NCBI RefSeq assembly: GCF_016612505.1
Contig: NZ_JAENRR010000038.1
Span: forward strand, 1 to 47,258
DNA: 47,258 nt
Direction: 5' to 3'
Source: Carboxylicivirga marina
GTDB taxonomy: Bacteria > Bacteroidota > Bacteroidia > Bacteroidales > Marinilabiliaceae
The notes below the pieces were generated by a model. That model was not told the DNA's origin and did not search any database. It saw only the letters and a program-made list of their open reading frames with translations. How positions within the stretch are numbered: position 1 is the stretch's first letter; each line of letters begins with the position of its first letter. Positions 1-7,658 of the stretch are shown in pieces. Both the position numbers and the translations under genes were made by a program.

Positions 1-140
1 TTATGAGGCAGCTTGGAAGAGTATGGCTTAAGAATTGATTTGGTGGGGGTTGGTGGTGGAAAGTTTTTTAGATATTTTCGAAAGATAGACTATCGATGGT
101 GACCTTAGACCTTCTAAATAATATAGGAGGCAATTATTAA

Positions 141-204
141 CTGACATTTCCCATGTCTATTAGGCAGCACTTGAAAGCTGCCTAATAGACATGGGAAATG
201 TCAG
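141..204. repeat. Perfect 28-bp inverted repeat (hairpin) after the PPIase gene
   Basis: The left arm (141-168, starting CTGACATTTCCC) and right arm (177-204) are perfect reverse complements around an 8-nt loop, ACTTGAAA. The hairpin begins 4 bases beyond the stop codon of the minus-strand PPIase gene, so it would form at the 3' end of that operon's transcript. There is no clear U-tract, so it is not a textbook intrinsic terminator. It may be an mRNA-stabilising structure, a terminator of another kind or a small palindromic mobile element. Confidence 0.85.
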
Positions 205-208
205 ATTA

Positions 209-793
209 TTATTGTACTTCCTCAGCGTTCAACCTTCTTATACTTTCAATCTTCACCATTGCATCAAGCATTTGGTTGGTGTTCTCTAAAACATGTATCT
301 TTTTAACAACATCTATCCCATGAACAACCCGTCCAAAGGCTGCAAACCCCTTACCATCTGCATTTCTCTTTCCTCCATAATCTAATTCAGGTTGGCTACC
401 TATACATATAAAGAACTCTGAAGAAGCCGAGCCCGGCTCTAATCGAGCCATACTAATTGTTCCATCCAAATGTTTGATTCCAGTTACATTTGTGGGTTCG
501 TGTTGAATTGGCTGCAACTGCTCGATAGTCTCATCAACAAACAGGCCTCCCTGAATAACTTCAATCTTAACTGGGCTATTATTTTGATTTGAAAGTGTAA
601 CAACCCGATAAAAGATCGCTGAATCGTAACGTTTTTCATCGACATATTTTAGAAAGTTACACGCCGTTATCGGGGCTCGATCCTCATAAATCTCACAAAT
701 TACATCGCCTTTAGTTGTTTTTATTTCTACCCGAGGATTAGAACAACAGGATACAAAAGTTATCACAACCGATATTATCAATATATATTTCAT
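209..793 (-). CDS. Cyclophilin-type peptidyl-prolyl cis-trans isomerase lipoprotein
   Basis: The predicted product has 194 residues. It has a lipoprotein signal (hydrophobic stretch then FVSC, Cys16) followed by a cyclophilin domain: VEIKTTKGDV at the start, FYRVV carrying the catalytic Arg, IQGG, a SASSEFFICIG core strand and FAAFGRVVHGIDVV near the end. Members catalyse proline isomerisation in protein folding; here probably in the periplasm, membrane-anchored. I chose the ATG at 793 rather than 862 because it places the signal peptide at the N-terminus and overlaps the upstream gene's stop as ATGA, indicating translational coupling. It is the last gene of the sigma-factor operon, consistent with an envelope-folding role (inference). 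Confidence 0.9.
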   Translation of the reverse strand: MKYILIISVVITFVSCCSNPRVEIKTTKGDVICEIYEDRAPITACNFLKYVDEKRYDSAIFYRVVTLSNQNNSPVKIEVIQGGLFVDETIEQLQPIQHEPTNVTGIKHLDGTISMARLEPGSASSEFFICIGSQPELDYGGKRNADGKGFAAFGRVVHGIDVVKKIHVLENTNQMLDAMVKIESIRRLNAEEVQ

Positions 794-1827
794 TGTTTTC
801 GTTTTAATATTAATGAAGAGGCCAATGCAATGAGGATCATCCCGACTATTATAAATGCCCAATAATTTATGGTTCGATACTTCAAATAAAGTGTATGGTC
901 CTTATAGTAAAAGCGCCCTCGCTTAAATTGCCAATATGCAATATCTTTTTCTATTGAGGAGGCGTTGGTTTCGTATGGCAAACCTGGCACCTCAAGCGTA
1001 GCAAAATAATCCGATTCGCTAATGAAGATAACTTCATCATCCAATTGCCTCTCAAAGTTAGAAAAGTATTCATCGCAATAAGCCTGAAAAACCCACGAGG
1101 CATTCAGATGTTCATCCACTAAGTTGCAAATCTCATCAATATCGGGACCATTTTCCATGGATGAATCGAATAGTTGAATTACAAACAAAGAATCTGAATC
1201 GGATAACTTCTCTACTCCATTTTCAGCAGCATAATTGTTTAAAAGTTGCGAAAATTCAATCCCCATCGATACTGACAGGTACTTCCAAAATTTCTTTTCT
1301 CCTCTTGAATCAAAAGCGTTTTCCTCTTCTTTTGTCATCGACGCAACACATGTTGTATCATCTAAAAAGAAATAGGCATACTCTTCGTTGTTTAGGTAAT
1401 CATCGATGGAAGCATGCTTAAATGGGAAGCGTTGCAAAAATACCTCCGAGTATTCGTAAAAAGTAAAAAACCAGGCAAAGCGACTAGTTAACTCCACCTT
1501 AATATTATCCATAAATGCCGAATCCTGTTTAAGATGAAGTGTTTGATTGATGTCTTCAATTGACACAAACGTCTTTTCAGCAACGGCACAAAATATCGTG
1601 TCGCCACTTTCTGCATCAATTTCCTTGTCGTATTTCAGATTCCATCCTTCATTAGTATTAAATGAAAACGGCTTATTATAAACACTAGAAGAATCCCCTT
1701 GTGCTGTAATTCTTTTAAAAACTGTTCCATCTGCATTTATTCGCGTGTAATACCTGTAAGTTAAATCATCACACGCCGATAGGATGAACAGACCTATTAT
1801 TAGTATCCATTTTAGTTTCATAGTCAA
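790..1827 (-). CDS. Membrane-anchored lipoprotein of unknown function
   Basis: The protein has 345 residues. The N-terminus is a lipoprotein signal (WILIIGLFILSAC, Cys19), the bulk is acidic and hydrophilic, and the C-terminus has one membrane segment (about 322-341) ending in LKRKQ. It therefore seems anchored at both ends, with the bulk probably periplasmic. I do not recognise a family. It lies 4 bases downstream of the anti-sigma-like gene and overlaps the PPIase start, so it belongs to the sigma-factor operon and may take part in sensing or responding to envelope stress (inference from position). An alternative ATG two codons in (1821) is equally possible. Confidence 0.8.
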   Translation of the reverse strand: MTMKLKWILIIGLFILSACDDLTYRYYTRINADGTVFKRITAQGDSSSVYNKPFSFNTNEGWNLKYDKEIDAESGDTIFCAVAEKTFVSIEDINQTLHLKQDSAFMDNIKVELTSRFAWFFTFYEYSEVFLQRFPFKHASIDDYLNNEEYAYFFLDDTTCVASMTKEEENAFDSRGEKKFWKYLSVSMGIEFSQLLNNYAAENGVEKLSDSDSLFVIQLFDSSMENGPDIDEICNLVDEHLNASWVFQAYCDEYFSNFERQLDDEVIFISESDYFATLEVPGLPYETNASSIEKDIAYWQFKRGRFYYKDHTLYLKYRTINYWAFIIVGMILIALASSLILKRKQ

Positions 1828-1831
1828 TAGC

Positions 1832-2377
1832 TTATTTGGTTATCCATTCGCAGAAACCATATTCACGGCGGAGCTGCCATGCATTTAAATGAATATCCTC
1901 ACCAGACTGATAGGTTTGGAAATCATTTGGTGAAATTAGTTTGATGCGTTCAAGCATATCACTCACCCTTGCAAATAGCTCTGCATTTTCAACTTCAAGA
2001 AGCTTCATATTACTCTTATTAATAAGAACGCCATCGTTTTGACGAACAAGTGCATTCGTTTCAAAAAGCGATGCTACGATTTCATTAACTGTTTGCCGGC
2101 ATTGCCAATCAACATTATTCTGCAATTCATTGGGGGATACTCGTTGTTCAATAGCTAAGCGATTCTCCCAGGTATAAATCTCCATCCAAGCATAAGCTCC
2201 AAGACTCAATAGAATTAGAATACTTGCCGCAACCCTAATTAGATAGGCTATATTAGAAACAGATTTCTGTGTCCTAATCCTATTCATCACCTCATGCTTA
2301 AGCTTTTGTCCATTTTCCAACTGAGGCTTCTGCTGCCTTAATTGCTCAATAATTTTTTTATAATTATCCGCTTCCAT
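1832..2377 (-). CDS. Putative anti-sigma factor, single-pass membrane protein
   Basis: The protein has 181 residues: a charged N-terminal part of about 42 residues (presumably cytoplasmic), one membrane segment at about 43-64 (YLIRVAASILILLSLGAYAW) and a C-terminal part of about 115 residues. This topology, and its place 2 bases downstream of an ECF sigma gene, is typical of membrane-bound anti-sigma factors in Bacteroidota. No zinc-binding anti-sigma (ZAS) His/Cys motif is visible in the N-terminus, so the assignment rests on context and topology rather than on a recognised domain. Confidence 0.65.
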   Translation of the reverse strand: MEADNYKKIIEQLRQQKPQLENGQKLKHEVMNRIRTQKSVSNIAYLIRVAASILILLSLGAYAWMEIYTWENRLAIEQRVSPNELQNNVDWQCRQTVNEIVASLFETNALVRQNDGVLINKSNMKLLEVENAELFARVSDMLERIKLISPNDFQTYQSGEDIHLNAWQLRREYGFCEWITK

Positions 2378-2379
2378 CT

Positions 2380-2925
2380 CTACAGGCTTAATGTTTTTTT
2401 CAATCGTTCCCTTACTTGCTTACGCGCCACGTATAGATTGTCTTTTATCTGCTTTGCCGACAATCCTGTTATATACGACACTTCCACAACCTCCATCTCT
2501 TCAATTTCACGTAACACAAAAACAGCTTTTTGCAACTCAGTTAAAGAACTCGTCGCTTGCCTTACACTCTCCTCCAATTCATTATTACATAGTTGTGTAA
2601 ACCCATTATGATCTTCACTTATTATTGCAACACTATGCACATCAACCTGATTTTTTCGTTTGCGCAAGGCATCAATCGCCATCCGTGTTGCAATACTATA
2701 AAGCCAGGTTGTAAATTTTGCTTTTTGCGAATCAAAGCTTCTAATTTTTTGCCAAACGGTCACAAATGCATCTTGCACAATATCCTCTGCTTCAGCCTTT
2801 ACATTAATCATCCGATAAACTATTGAGTAGCAATAATCAGTATGCCGCTCAAGCAACACAGCAAAAGCCTGTTGATTGCCGGCTCTACTTTTTTCTACTA
2901 ATATTTCATCTGATAGTGACTCCAT
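2380..2925 (-). CDS. ECF-family RNA polymerase sigma factor
   Basis: The protein has 181 residues with the two-domain ECF layout. Region 2 (about 20-92) includes EDIVQDAFVTVWQKI and FTTWLYSIATRMAIDALRKRK. Region 4 (about 118-178) includes LTELQKAVFVLREIEEM and a helix-turn-helix around ITGLSAKQIKDNLYVARKQV. It would direct RNA polymerase to a small regulon and is probably held inactive by the membrane protein encoded just downstream. It heads a four-gene operon. A palindromic operator-like site lies about 80 bp upstream of its start. Divergent from it is an ABC efflux operon, a possible target. Confidence 0.93.
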   Translation of the reverse strand: MESLSDEILVEKSRAGNQQAFAVLLERHTDYCYSIVYRMINVKAEAEDIVQDAFVTVWQKIRSFDSQKAKFTTWLYSIATRMAIDALRKRKNQVDVHSVAIISEDHNGFTQLCNNELEESVRQATSSLTELQKAVFVLREIEEMEVVEVSYITGLSAKQIKDNLYVARKQVRERLKKTLSL

Positions 2926-3002
2926 AGATTCTTTACACCTTATACGATTAAGCAGGCTATTGGTCGAAAAGAAATTACTGAATTATATATAAAACATACT
3001 AT

Positions 3003-3018
3003 TGTTCGATAACGCACA
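3003..3018. promoter_or_regulatory. Operator-like palindrome, copy 1 (imperfect)
   Basis: TGTTCGATAACGCACA has the form TGTTCG-N4-CGAACA with one mismatch in the right half. It matches the perfect copy at 3084-3099 in 14 of 16 positions, and lies immediately upstream of a possible minus 7 element of the sigma operon, where a bound repressor would block transcription. Confidence 0.5.
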
Positions 3019-3083
3019 CTACGTACAGTGTAACCAAAGAATGCTCTTAATCGTCCAATTAACAAAGGATGACAAAAATCATC

Positions 3084-3099
3084 TGTTCGAAAACGAACA
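3084..3099. promoter_or_regulatory. Operator-like palindrome, copy 2 (perfect)
   Basis: TGTTCGAAAACGAACA is a perfect 6-bp inverted repeat with a 4-bp AAAA spacer, 81 bp from copy 1. It lies about 150 bp upstream of the ABC-exporter operon and about 160 bp upstream of the sigma gene. Two similar copies make chance less likely. The cognate regulator is not identifiable in the window. Confidence 0.55.
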
Positions 3100-3247
3100 A
3101 TATTCAGGTAAAATATAGGCATAATTAATCATTCAGCTAACAAGCAACACCTTAACACATTGACTATCTGTGATTTTATTTTATCGGCACAGGTATTGTT
3201 AAGTAGTTTTTACCCATTAGAATCGATTTATCTAAGAAAAAAATATT

Positions 3248-3955
3248 ATGAGCCAAAGCATTATTCGCGTGAATCAACTTCACAAATCCTACATTACAGG
3301 AAGTAACTCATTACATGTACTTAAAGGACTTGATATTGACATCCAGCAAGGCGAAATGGTTTCAATTATGGGATCATCGGGTTCTGGAAAATCCACTCTT
3401 TTGAATATTTTGGGCATTCTTGACAATTATGACAAAGGAGAGTTCTATTTAGGTGATACCTTAATTAAAGACTTAAATGAAAAGAAAGCAGCCTGGTATC
3501 GCAATAAGATGATAGGTTTTGTTTTTCAATCCTTTAACTTAATTACATTCAAAAATGCCATGGAAAATGTGGCCTTGCCCCTCTACTACCAAAAGGTTTC
3601 AAGAAAAAAAAGAAATCGTATTGCTATGGAATACCTTGAAAAAGTTGGTTTGACTGAATGGGCTCACCACTTGCCAAGCGAGCTTTCAGGCGGTCAGAAA
3701 CAAAGAGTTGCGATTGCAAGAGCCCTCATAAATAACCCTAAAGTAATCCTGGCAGATGAGCCAACCGGAGCACTTGATACTCAAACATCTTATGAAGTAA
3801 TGGAACTTTTCCATGAGATTAACCGGAGCGGAATCACAATGATAATAGTAACTCATGAAAACGACATTGCAGAAAAGACTGAACGGATAATACACCTTAA
3901 AGATGGTGTGATTGAAAAAGAATACAAACAGAACCATAGTATTAGATATGCTTGA
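3248..3955 (+). CDS. ABC transporter ATP-binding protein, MacB/LolD type
   Basis: The protein has 235 residues, usual for this family. Visible motifs: Walker A GSSGSGKST (42-50), Q-loop around FVFQS (Q94), signature LSGGQ (146-150), Walker B VILADEPTG (from about 166) and H-loop THEND (H203). It energises a type VII (mechanotransmission) ABC system together with the two FtsX-like permeases downstream. The stop overlaps the next gene's start by 8 bases, indicating coupling. Such systems export antibiotics, peptides or lipoproteins; the substrate cannot be told from sequence. Confidence 0.95.
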   Translation: MSQSIIRVNQLHKSYITGSNSLHVLKGLDIDIQQGEMVSIMGSSGSGKSTLLNILGILDNYDKGEFYLGDTLIKDLNEKKAAWYRNKMIGFVFQSFNLITFKNAMENVALPLYYQKVSRKKRNRIAMEYLEKVGLTEWAHHLPSELSGGQKQRVAIARALINNPKVILADEPTGALDTQTSYEVMELFHEINRSGITMIIVTHENDIAEKTERIIHLKDGVIEKEYKQNHSIRYA

Positions 3956-5177
3956 TTTAGGAGTTTGGCAAGAAATATTAAGCACGATGCGCAAAAACAA
4001 ATTACGCACCTTTCTGACCAGCTTTAGTGTTTTTTGGGGTATTTTCATCTTAATGATACTTTTAGGTTCAGGCACTGGCTTACAAAAAGGAGTTATGCAC
4101 AACTTTAGTGATGCAATGAATAGTGTATGGCTTTGGGGAGGTAGAACAACGATAGCACACGCTGGCTATAACACTGGTCGACAGATAAGCTTTAAAAATG
4201 ATGATCTTGAATTCATCTCTAATCATTATGAAGCTCTTGAGAACATATCCGGCCGAATTAACCTTTGGGGTGGTGCCTATTCAACAAACTACAGGAATGA
4301 ATATGGTGACTTTGGCATTCAAGCCATAAACGTTGGCTTTCAAACCACTGAAAACTTAAAACTAACCAATGGTAGGCTATTAAATTTCATTGATATTGAG
4401 AAATACAGAAAAGTTGCTATTATTGGTCGAATTGTAAAAGAACGCCTATTCAAAGAAGAAAATCCAGTCGGTAAATATGTTAACATTAACAAAATACCTT
4501 TTTTAGTTGTCGGTGTCTTTGATGATGTTCATGATGGAGAAGTGGAGCGATTATACATCCCAATTTCCGTTGCTCAAAAAACATTCAGACCAGGCACACA
4601 AATTGGTACCATGACATTCACCTGTGGTGATTTATCGGTTAAAGAAAGTGAAGCTTTACTTGAAGATATAAAAGTTAAATTAGCTAATAAACACAAAGTT
4701 GATCCTGAAGATCAAAGCGCACTGGGCTCTTTCAATGCCTTAAAAGAATACAAACAAATGCAAGCTCTCTTCGCAGGCATCAAACTTTTTGTCGGCATTA
4801 TAGGTGTTTTCACTCTTATCGCCGGCATAGTAGGCGTTAGTAATATTATGCTGATTGTAGTAAAGGAAAGAACTAAGGAATTTGGCATTAGAAAAGCCCT
4901 AGGAGCAACACCTCGTTCAATTATCGGTTTGATTATTCTTGAAGCACTAATAATTACTTCAATTGCAGGCTACCTTGGAATGCTTTCAGGCATCTCATTA
5001 CTAGAGCTCATTGCTAAAAACATGCCAGCCTCTGAGTTTTTTAGAAACCCGGGTGTTGACTTTAATATTGCCATAGGCTCAGCGATACTTATTGCCCTTG
5101 CAGGTATGTTAGCCGGATTCGTTCCAGCCAGAAGGGCTTCTCGTATTAAACCCATCGTTGCTTTGCACGATGAATAA
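3948..5177 (+). CDS. ABC transporter permease, FtsX/MacB type (first of two)
   Basis: The protein has 409 residues: one N-terminal membrane segment (about 22-45, SVFWGIFILMILLGSG), a large periplasmic MacB-PCD-like domain and three C-terminal membrane segments with VVKERTKEFGIRKALGATP between the first two, the typical FtsX cytoplasmic loop. It ends PARRASRIKPIVALHDE. I start it at ATG 3948 (MLDLGVWQEIL), which matches the paralogue's MIDIDKWQEIF; the upstream ATG at 3912 lies inside the ATPase gene. With the next gene it probably forms the heterodimeric membrane part of a MacB-like exporter. Confidence 0.93.
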   Translation: MLDLGVWQEILSTMRKNKLRTFLTSFSVFWGIFILMILLGSGTGLQKGVMHNFSDAMNSVWLWGGRTTIAHAGYNTGRQISFKNDDLEFISNHYEALENISGRINLWGGAYSTNYRNEYGDFGIQAINVGFQTTENLKLTNGRLLNFIDIEKYRKVAIIGRIVKERLFKEENPVGKYVNINKIPFLVVGVFDDVHDGEVERLYIPISVAQKTFRPGTQIGTMTFTCGDLSVKESEALLEDIKVKLANKHKVDPEDQSALGSFNALKEYKQMQALFAGIKLFVGIIGVFTLIAGIVGVSNIMLIVVKERTKEFGIRKALGATPRSIIGLIILEALIITSIAGYLGMLSGISLLELIAKNMPASEFFRNPGVDFNIAIGSAILIALAGMLAGFVPARRASRIKPIVALHDE

Positions 5178-5189
5178 CTCAACAAGATT

Positions 5190-6446
5190 ATGATTGATAT
5201 AGATAAATGGCAAGAAATATTCCACACCTTAAAGCAAAATAAGTTACGCACAACTTTAACAGCTTTTGGTATCTTTTGGGGCATCTTTATGTTGGTTATC
5301 ATGCTTGGTGCAGGTAGCGGATTGGAAAATGCTGTGTACGCCAACCTTGGAGATTTCTCAAGAAACAGTATGTTTATCTGGGCTCAACAAACAACTATGC
5401 CCTACAAAGGGTTTCCTCGAAACAGACAATACTATTTTGAATATAGTGACAAGAAAGCATTAGAACAAAACATTCCAGAGATTGAAATTGTAGCACCTAC
5501 GGTTAATGGAGGAGGCTATCGCGAAAATACACTTTTGGTACATCGCCACAAAAAAGGGAATTTTAATGTGCTTGGTAAAACACCAGACGAAAACTTTATA
5601 GACCCTGTTATTTTGGAATATGGGCGTTTTTTAAATGAATTTGATCTTAAACTTAATCGAAAAGCTGTTTTACTTGGTTATAGGGCTTACGAAGAATTAT
5701 TTGATAAAGATGAGAATCCAATTAATAAATATGTTCGACTTAATGGTATCTACTTCCAGGTAATTGGCGTATATAAGTCAAAGCATTCTGGTGGCTGGGG
5801 AGAAAACCAGAACTCTCAGGTATGGATTCCATTCACAACAGCACAACAGGTATATAATTACCCTAACCGGGTTGATCATTTCTCAATTGTAGTCAAGCCT
5901 GAATTTGAGGTTAAGCCTGTTGAAGGAAAGGTTATGGCCATACTTGCCAAACGCCATAAGATTCATCCTGATGATAAAGGTGCTTTTGGCTACAATAACG
6001 TAGGAGAAGAATTCAAAAAAATGAATGGACTTTTCCTTGGCATCCGCGGCTTAATATGGATTGTCGGAATAGGCACATTATTAGCAGGAATTATTGGTGT
6101 TAGTAATATTATGCTCATCATATTACGAGAACGAACTGTTGAATTTGGTATCAAAAGAGCAATTGGTGCCAGTCCACGTAAAATTATAGGTAGTGTACTT
6201 TCAGAATCTATTTTTTTAACAACTATTTCCGGCATATCTGGCCTTATGATAGGTGTTTTTATTATTGAACTAGTAAACAATGCTTTGCCTCCAGAGAGTG
6301 AAATGTTCAGAAATCCTGAGATTGATTTCCAGCTAGCCATTACAGCACTTATCATTATTATTCTATCAGGAATGTTTGCTGGCATAATACCATCAAGAAG
6401 AGCTGTCTCTATTAAACCCATTGAAGCAATCAGAAGTGAAAATTAA
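5190..6446 (+). CDS. ABC transporter permease, FtsX/MacB type (second of two)
   Basis: The protein has 418 residues and the same plan as its upstream neighbour: N-terminal membrane segment (FGIFWGIFMLVIMLGAGSG), a periplasmic domain, three C-terminal membrane segments and an ILRERTVEFGIKRAIGASP loop. It ends PSRRAVSIKPIEAIRSEN. The two permeases are clear tandem paralogues. It starts 12 bases after the previous stop and is followed 14 bases later by the adaptor gene, so all are probably one transcript. Confidence 0.93.
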   Translation: MIDIDKWQEIFHTLKQNKLRTTLTAFGIFWGIFMLVIMLGAGSGLENAVYANLGDFSRNSMFIWAQQTTMPYKGFPRNRQYYFEYSDKKALEQNIPEIEIVAPTVNGGGYRENTLLVHRHKKGNFNVLGKTPDENFIDPVILEYGRFLNEFDLKLNRKAVLLGYRAYEELFDKDENPINKYVRLNGIYFQVIGVYKSKHSGGWGENQNSQVWIPFTTAQQVYNYPNRVDHFSIVVKPEFEVKPVEGKVMAILAKRHKIHPDDKGAFGYNNVGEEFKKMNGLFLGIRGLIWIVGIGTLLAGIIGVSNIMLIILRERTVEFGIKRAIGASPRKIIGSVLSESIFLTTISGISGLMIGVFIIELVNNALPPESEMFRNPEIDFQLAITALIIIILSGMFAGIIPSRRAVSIKPIEAIRSEN

Positions 6447-6460
6447 ACTTTCTCCATATC

Positions 6461-7555
6461 ATGAAAAAAATAGTTAAAATTTTTATCAGCGTTTTATTTG
6501 TAGGATTAGTAATATTCGGATTTGTTTACCTATACAACAAGTCTAAAGTAAAAGATATCATTTACGAAACAAAAAATCCTTCAGTAGATAATGTAATTCA
6601 AAAAACAGTTGCAACAGGCTCTGTTACGCCTCGTAAAGAGATTCTGATTAAACCACAGGTTTCAGGAATTATTGCAGAATTATATGTAGAACCCGGTGAC
6701 CATGTCAAAAAGAACGATCTATTGGCAAAAATTAAGATAATTCCAGATATGGTAGCTCTTAATGCAGCCGAATCGAGGCTTAACAAGGCTAAATTGCGTT
6801 TAGAAGATGCTCAATTGGTCTATGATCGACAAAAAGGAGTGTTTGAACAAGGTGTCATTGCAGAAGCAGAATTCCAAAATTATCGGATTGATTACAATAC
6901 CGCTCTTGAGGAAGTTGAAGCAGCTGAAAACAATCTGCAATTGATTAAAGAAGGTATCACCAAAAAATCAGGTGAGATTACGAATACTCTTATACGTTCA
7001 ACCATTGAAGGAATGGTTCTGGATGTTCCAGTAGAAGTCGGCACCTCAGTTATACAAACCAACACCTTTAATGAAGGAACGACCATAGCTTCGGTAGCCG
7101 ATATGAATGAAATGATTTTTGAAGGTAAAATTGATGAAACTGAAGTAGGCAAGATCAAAGAAGGAATGAAACTAGAATTGACAATAGGCGCAATTGAAGA
7201 GGAAAAGTTTGATGCAGAACTTGAGTACATATCTCCTAAAGGTGTTGAAGAAAATGGAGCTGTTCAATTTGAAATCAAAGCAAAAGTAAAGCTCTCATCC
7301 AGCAATTTCATCAGAGCTGGTTATAGTGCTAATGCTAACATTGTACTTGATCGACGAGATAGCGTCCTGACAGTGTCTGAATCATTAATTCTGTTTGAGA
7401 ACGAAAACAAAGACTCTATATATGTTGAGATTGAAACTGCACCTCAAGTATTTGAAAAACGGTTTATTTCTACTGGTTTATCTGACGGAATCAAAATTGA
7501 AATTAAGGAAGGGTTGACAAAAAAAGATAAAGTAAAAGTTCCTCAGGCTAGTTAA
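6461..7555 (+). CDS. Periplasmic adaptor (membrane fusion protein), HlyD/MacA family
   Basis: The protein has 364 residues: an N-terminal membrane anchor (about 5-25), a biotinyl/lipoyl-like segment (VSGIIAELYVEPGDHVKKND), a helical hairpin (about 95-165), the second lipoyl half (IEGMVLDVPVEVGTSV) and a beta-barrel with GYSANANIVLD near the end. It would link the inner-membrane ABC permeases to the TolC-like channel encoded next. It lies 14 bases after the second permease gene. MacA is the closest named relative by architecture; orthology is not claimed. Confidence 0.9.
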   Translation: MKKIVKIFISVLFVGLVIFGFVYLYNKSKVKDIIYETKNPSVDNVIQKTVATGSVTPRKEILIKPQVSGIIAELYVEPGDHVKKNDLLAKIKIIPDMVALNAAESRLNKAKLRLEDAQLVYDRQKGVFEQGVIAEAEFQNYRIDYNTALEEVEAAENNLQLIKEGITKKSGEITNTLIRSTIEGMVLDVPVEVGTSVIQTNTFNEGTTIASVADMNEMIFEGKIDETEVGKIKEGMKLELTIGAIEEEKFDAELEYISPKGVEENGAVQFEIKAKVKLSSSNFIRAGYSANANIVLDRRDSVLTVSESLILFENENKDSIYVEIETAPQVFEKRFISTGLSDGIKIEIKEGLTKKDKVKVPQAS

Positions 7556-7580
7556 ATAATAATTGATACATTTATTATCT

Positions 7581-7615
7581 GAATATTACCTCTGTATATA
7601 GCAGAGGTGATATTC
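7581..7615 (+). other. Intercistronic hairpin between adaptor and TolC-like genes
   Basis: GAATATTACCTCTG (7581-7594) pairs with CAGAGGTGATATTC (7602-7615) over 14 positions with one G-T pair and a 7-nt loop. No U-run follows (TTCAGAAG), so partial termination, RNA processing or stability control is more likely than a full stop within the efflux operon. Confidence 0.55.
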
Positions 7616-7658
7616 TTCAGAAGATAAGTTAAGCTCACACCAATCAAAAGAATTATCT

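Larger units (their letters stand above)
2926..3247. promoter_or_regulatory. Divergent regulatory gap between sigma-factor operon and efflux operon
   Basis: This 322-bp AT-rich gap holds the start regions of two divergent operons. It contains two copies of an operator-like palindrome (3003-3018 and 3084-3099). Short reading frames here show no coding features. I cannot place either transcription start with confidence; a TATGTTTT sequence on the minus strand at 2998-2991, directly beside the first palindrome, could be the minus 7 element of the sigma operon. Confidence 0.55.

Noticed and set aside
2-31. End of a plus-strand gene at the left edge (ten codons ending in TAA)
   Set aside because: Too short to judge and no recognisable residues.
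794-862. Longer start for the PPIase
   Set aside because: It would put 23 residues in front of a clear lipoprotein signal and overlap the upstream gene deeply.
3084-3099. LexA/SOS box
   Set aside because: The half-site order is GTTC-N4-GAAC, opposite to the Gram-positive GAAC-N4-GTTC box, and neighbours are not SOS genes.
2940-3122. 60-residue frame on the minus strand upstream of the sigma gene
   Set aside because: It runs through both operator-like palindromes, has unusual composition and no neighbours in operon spacing.
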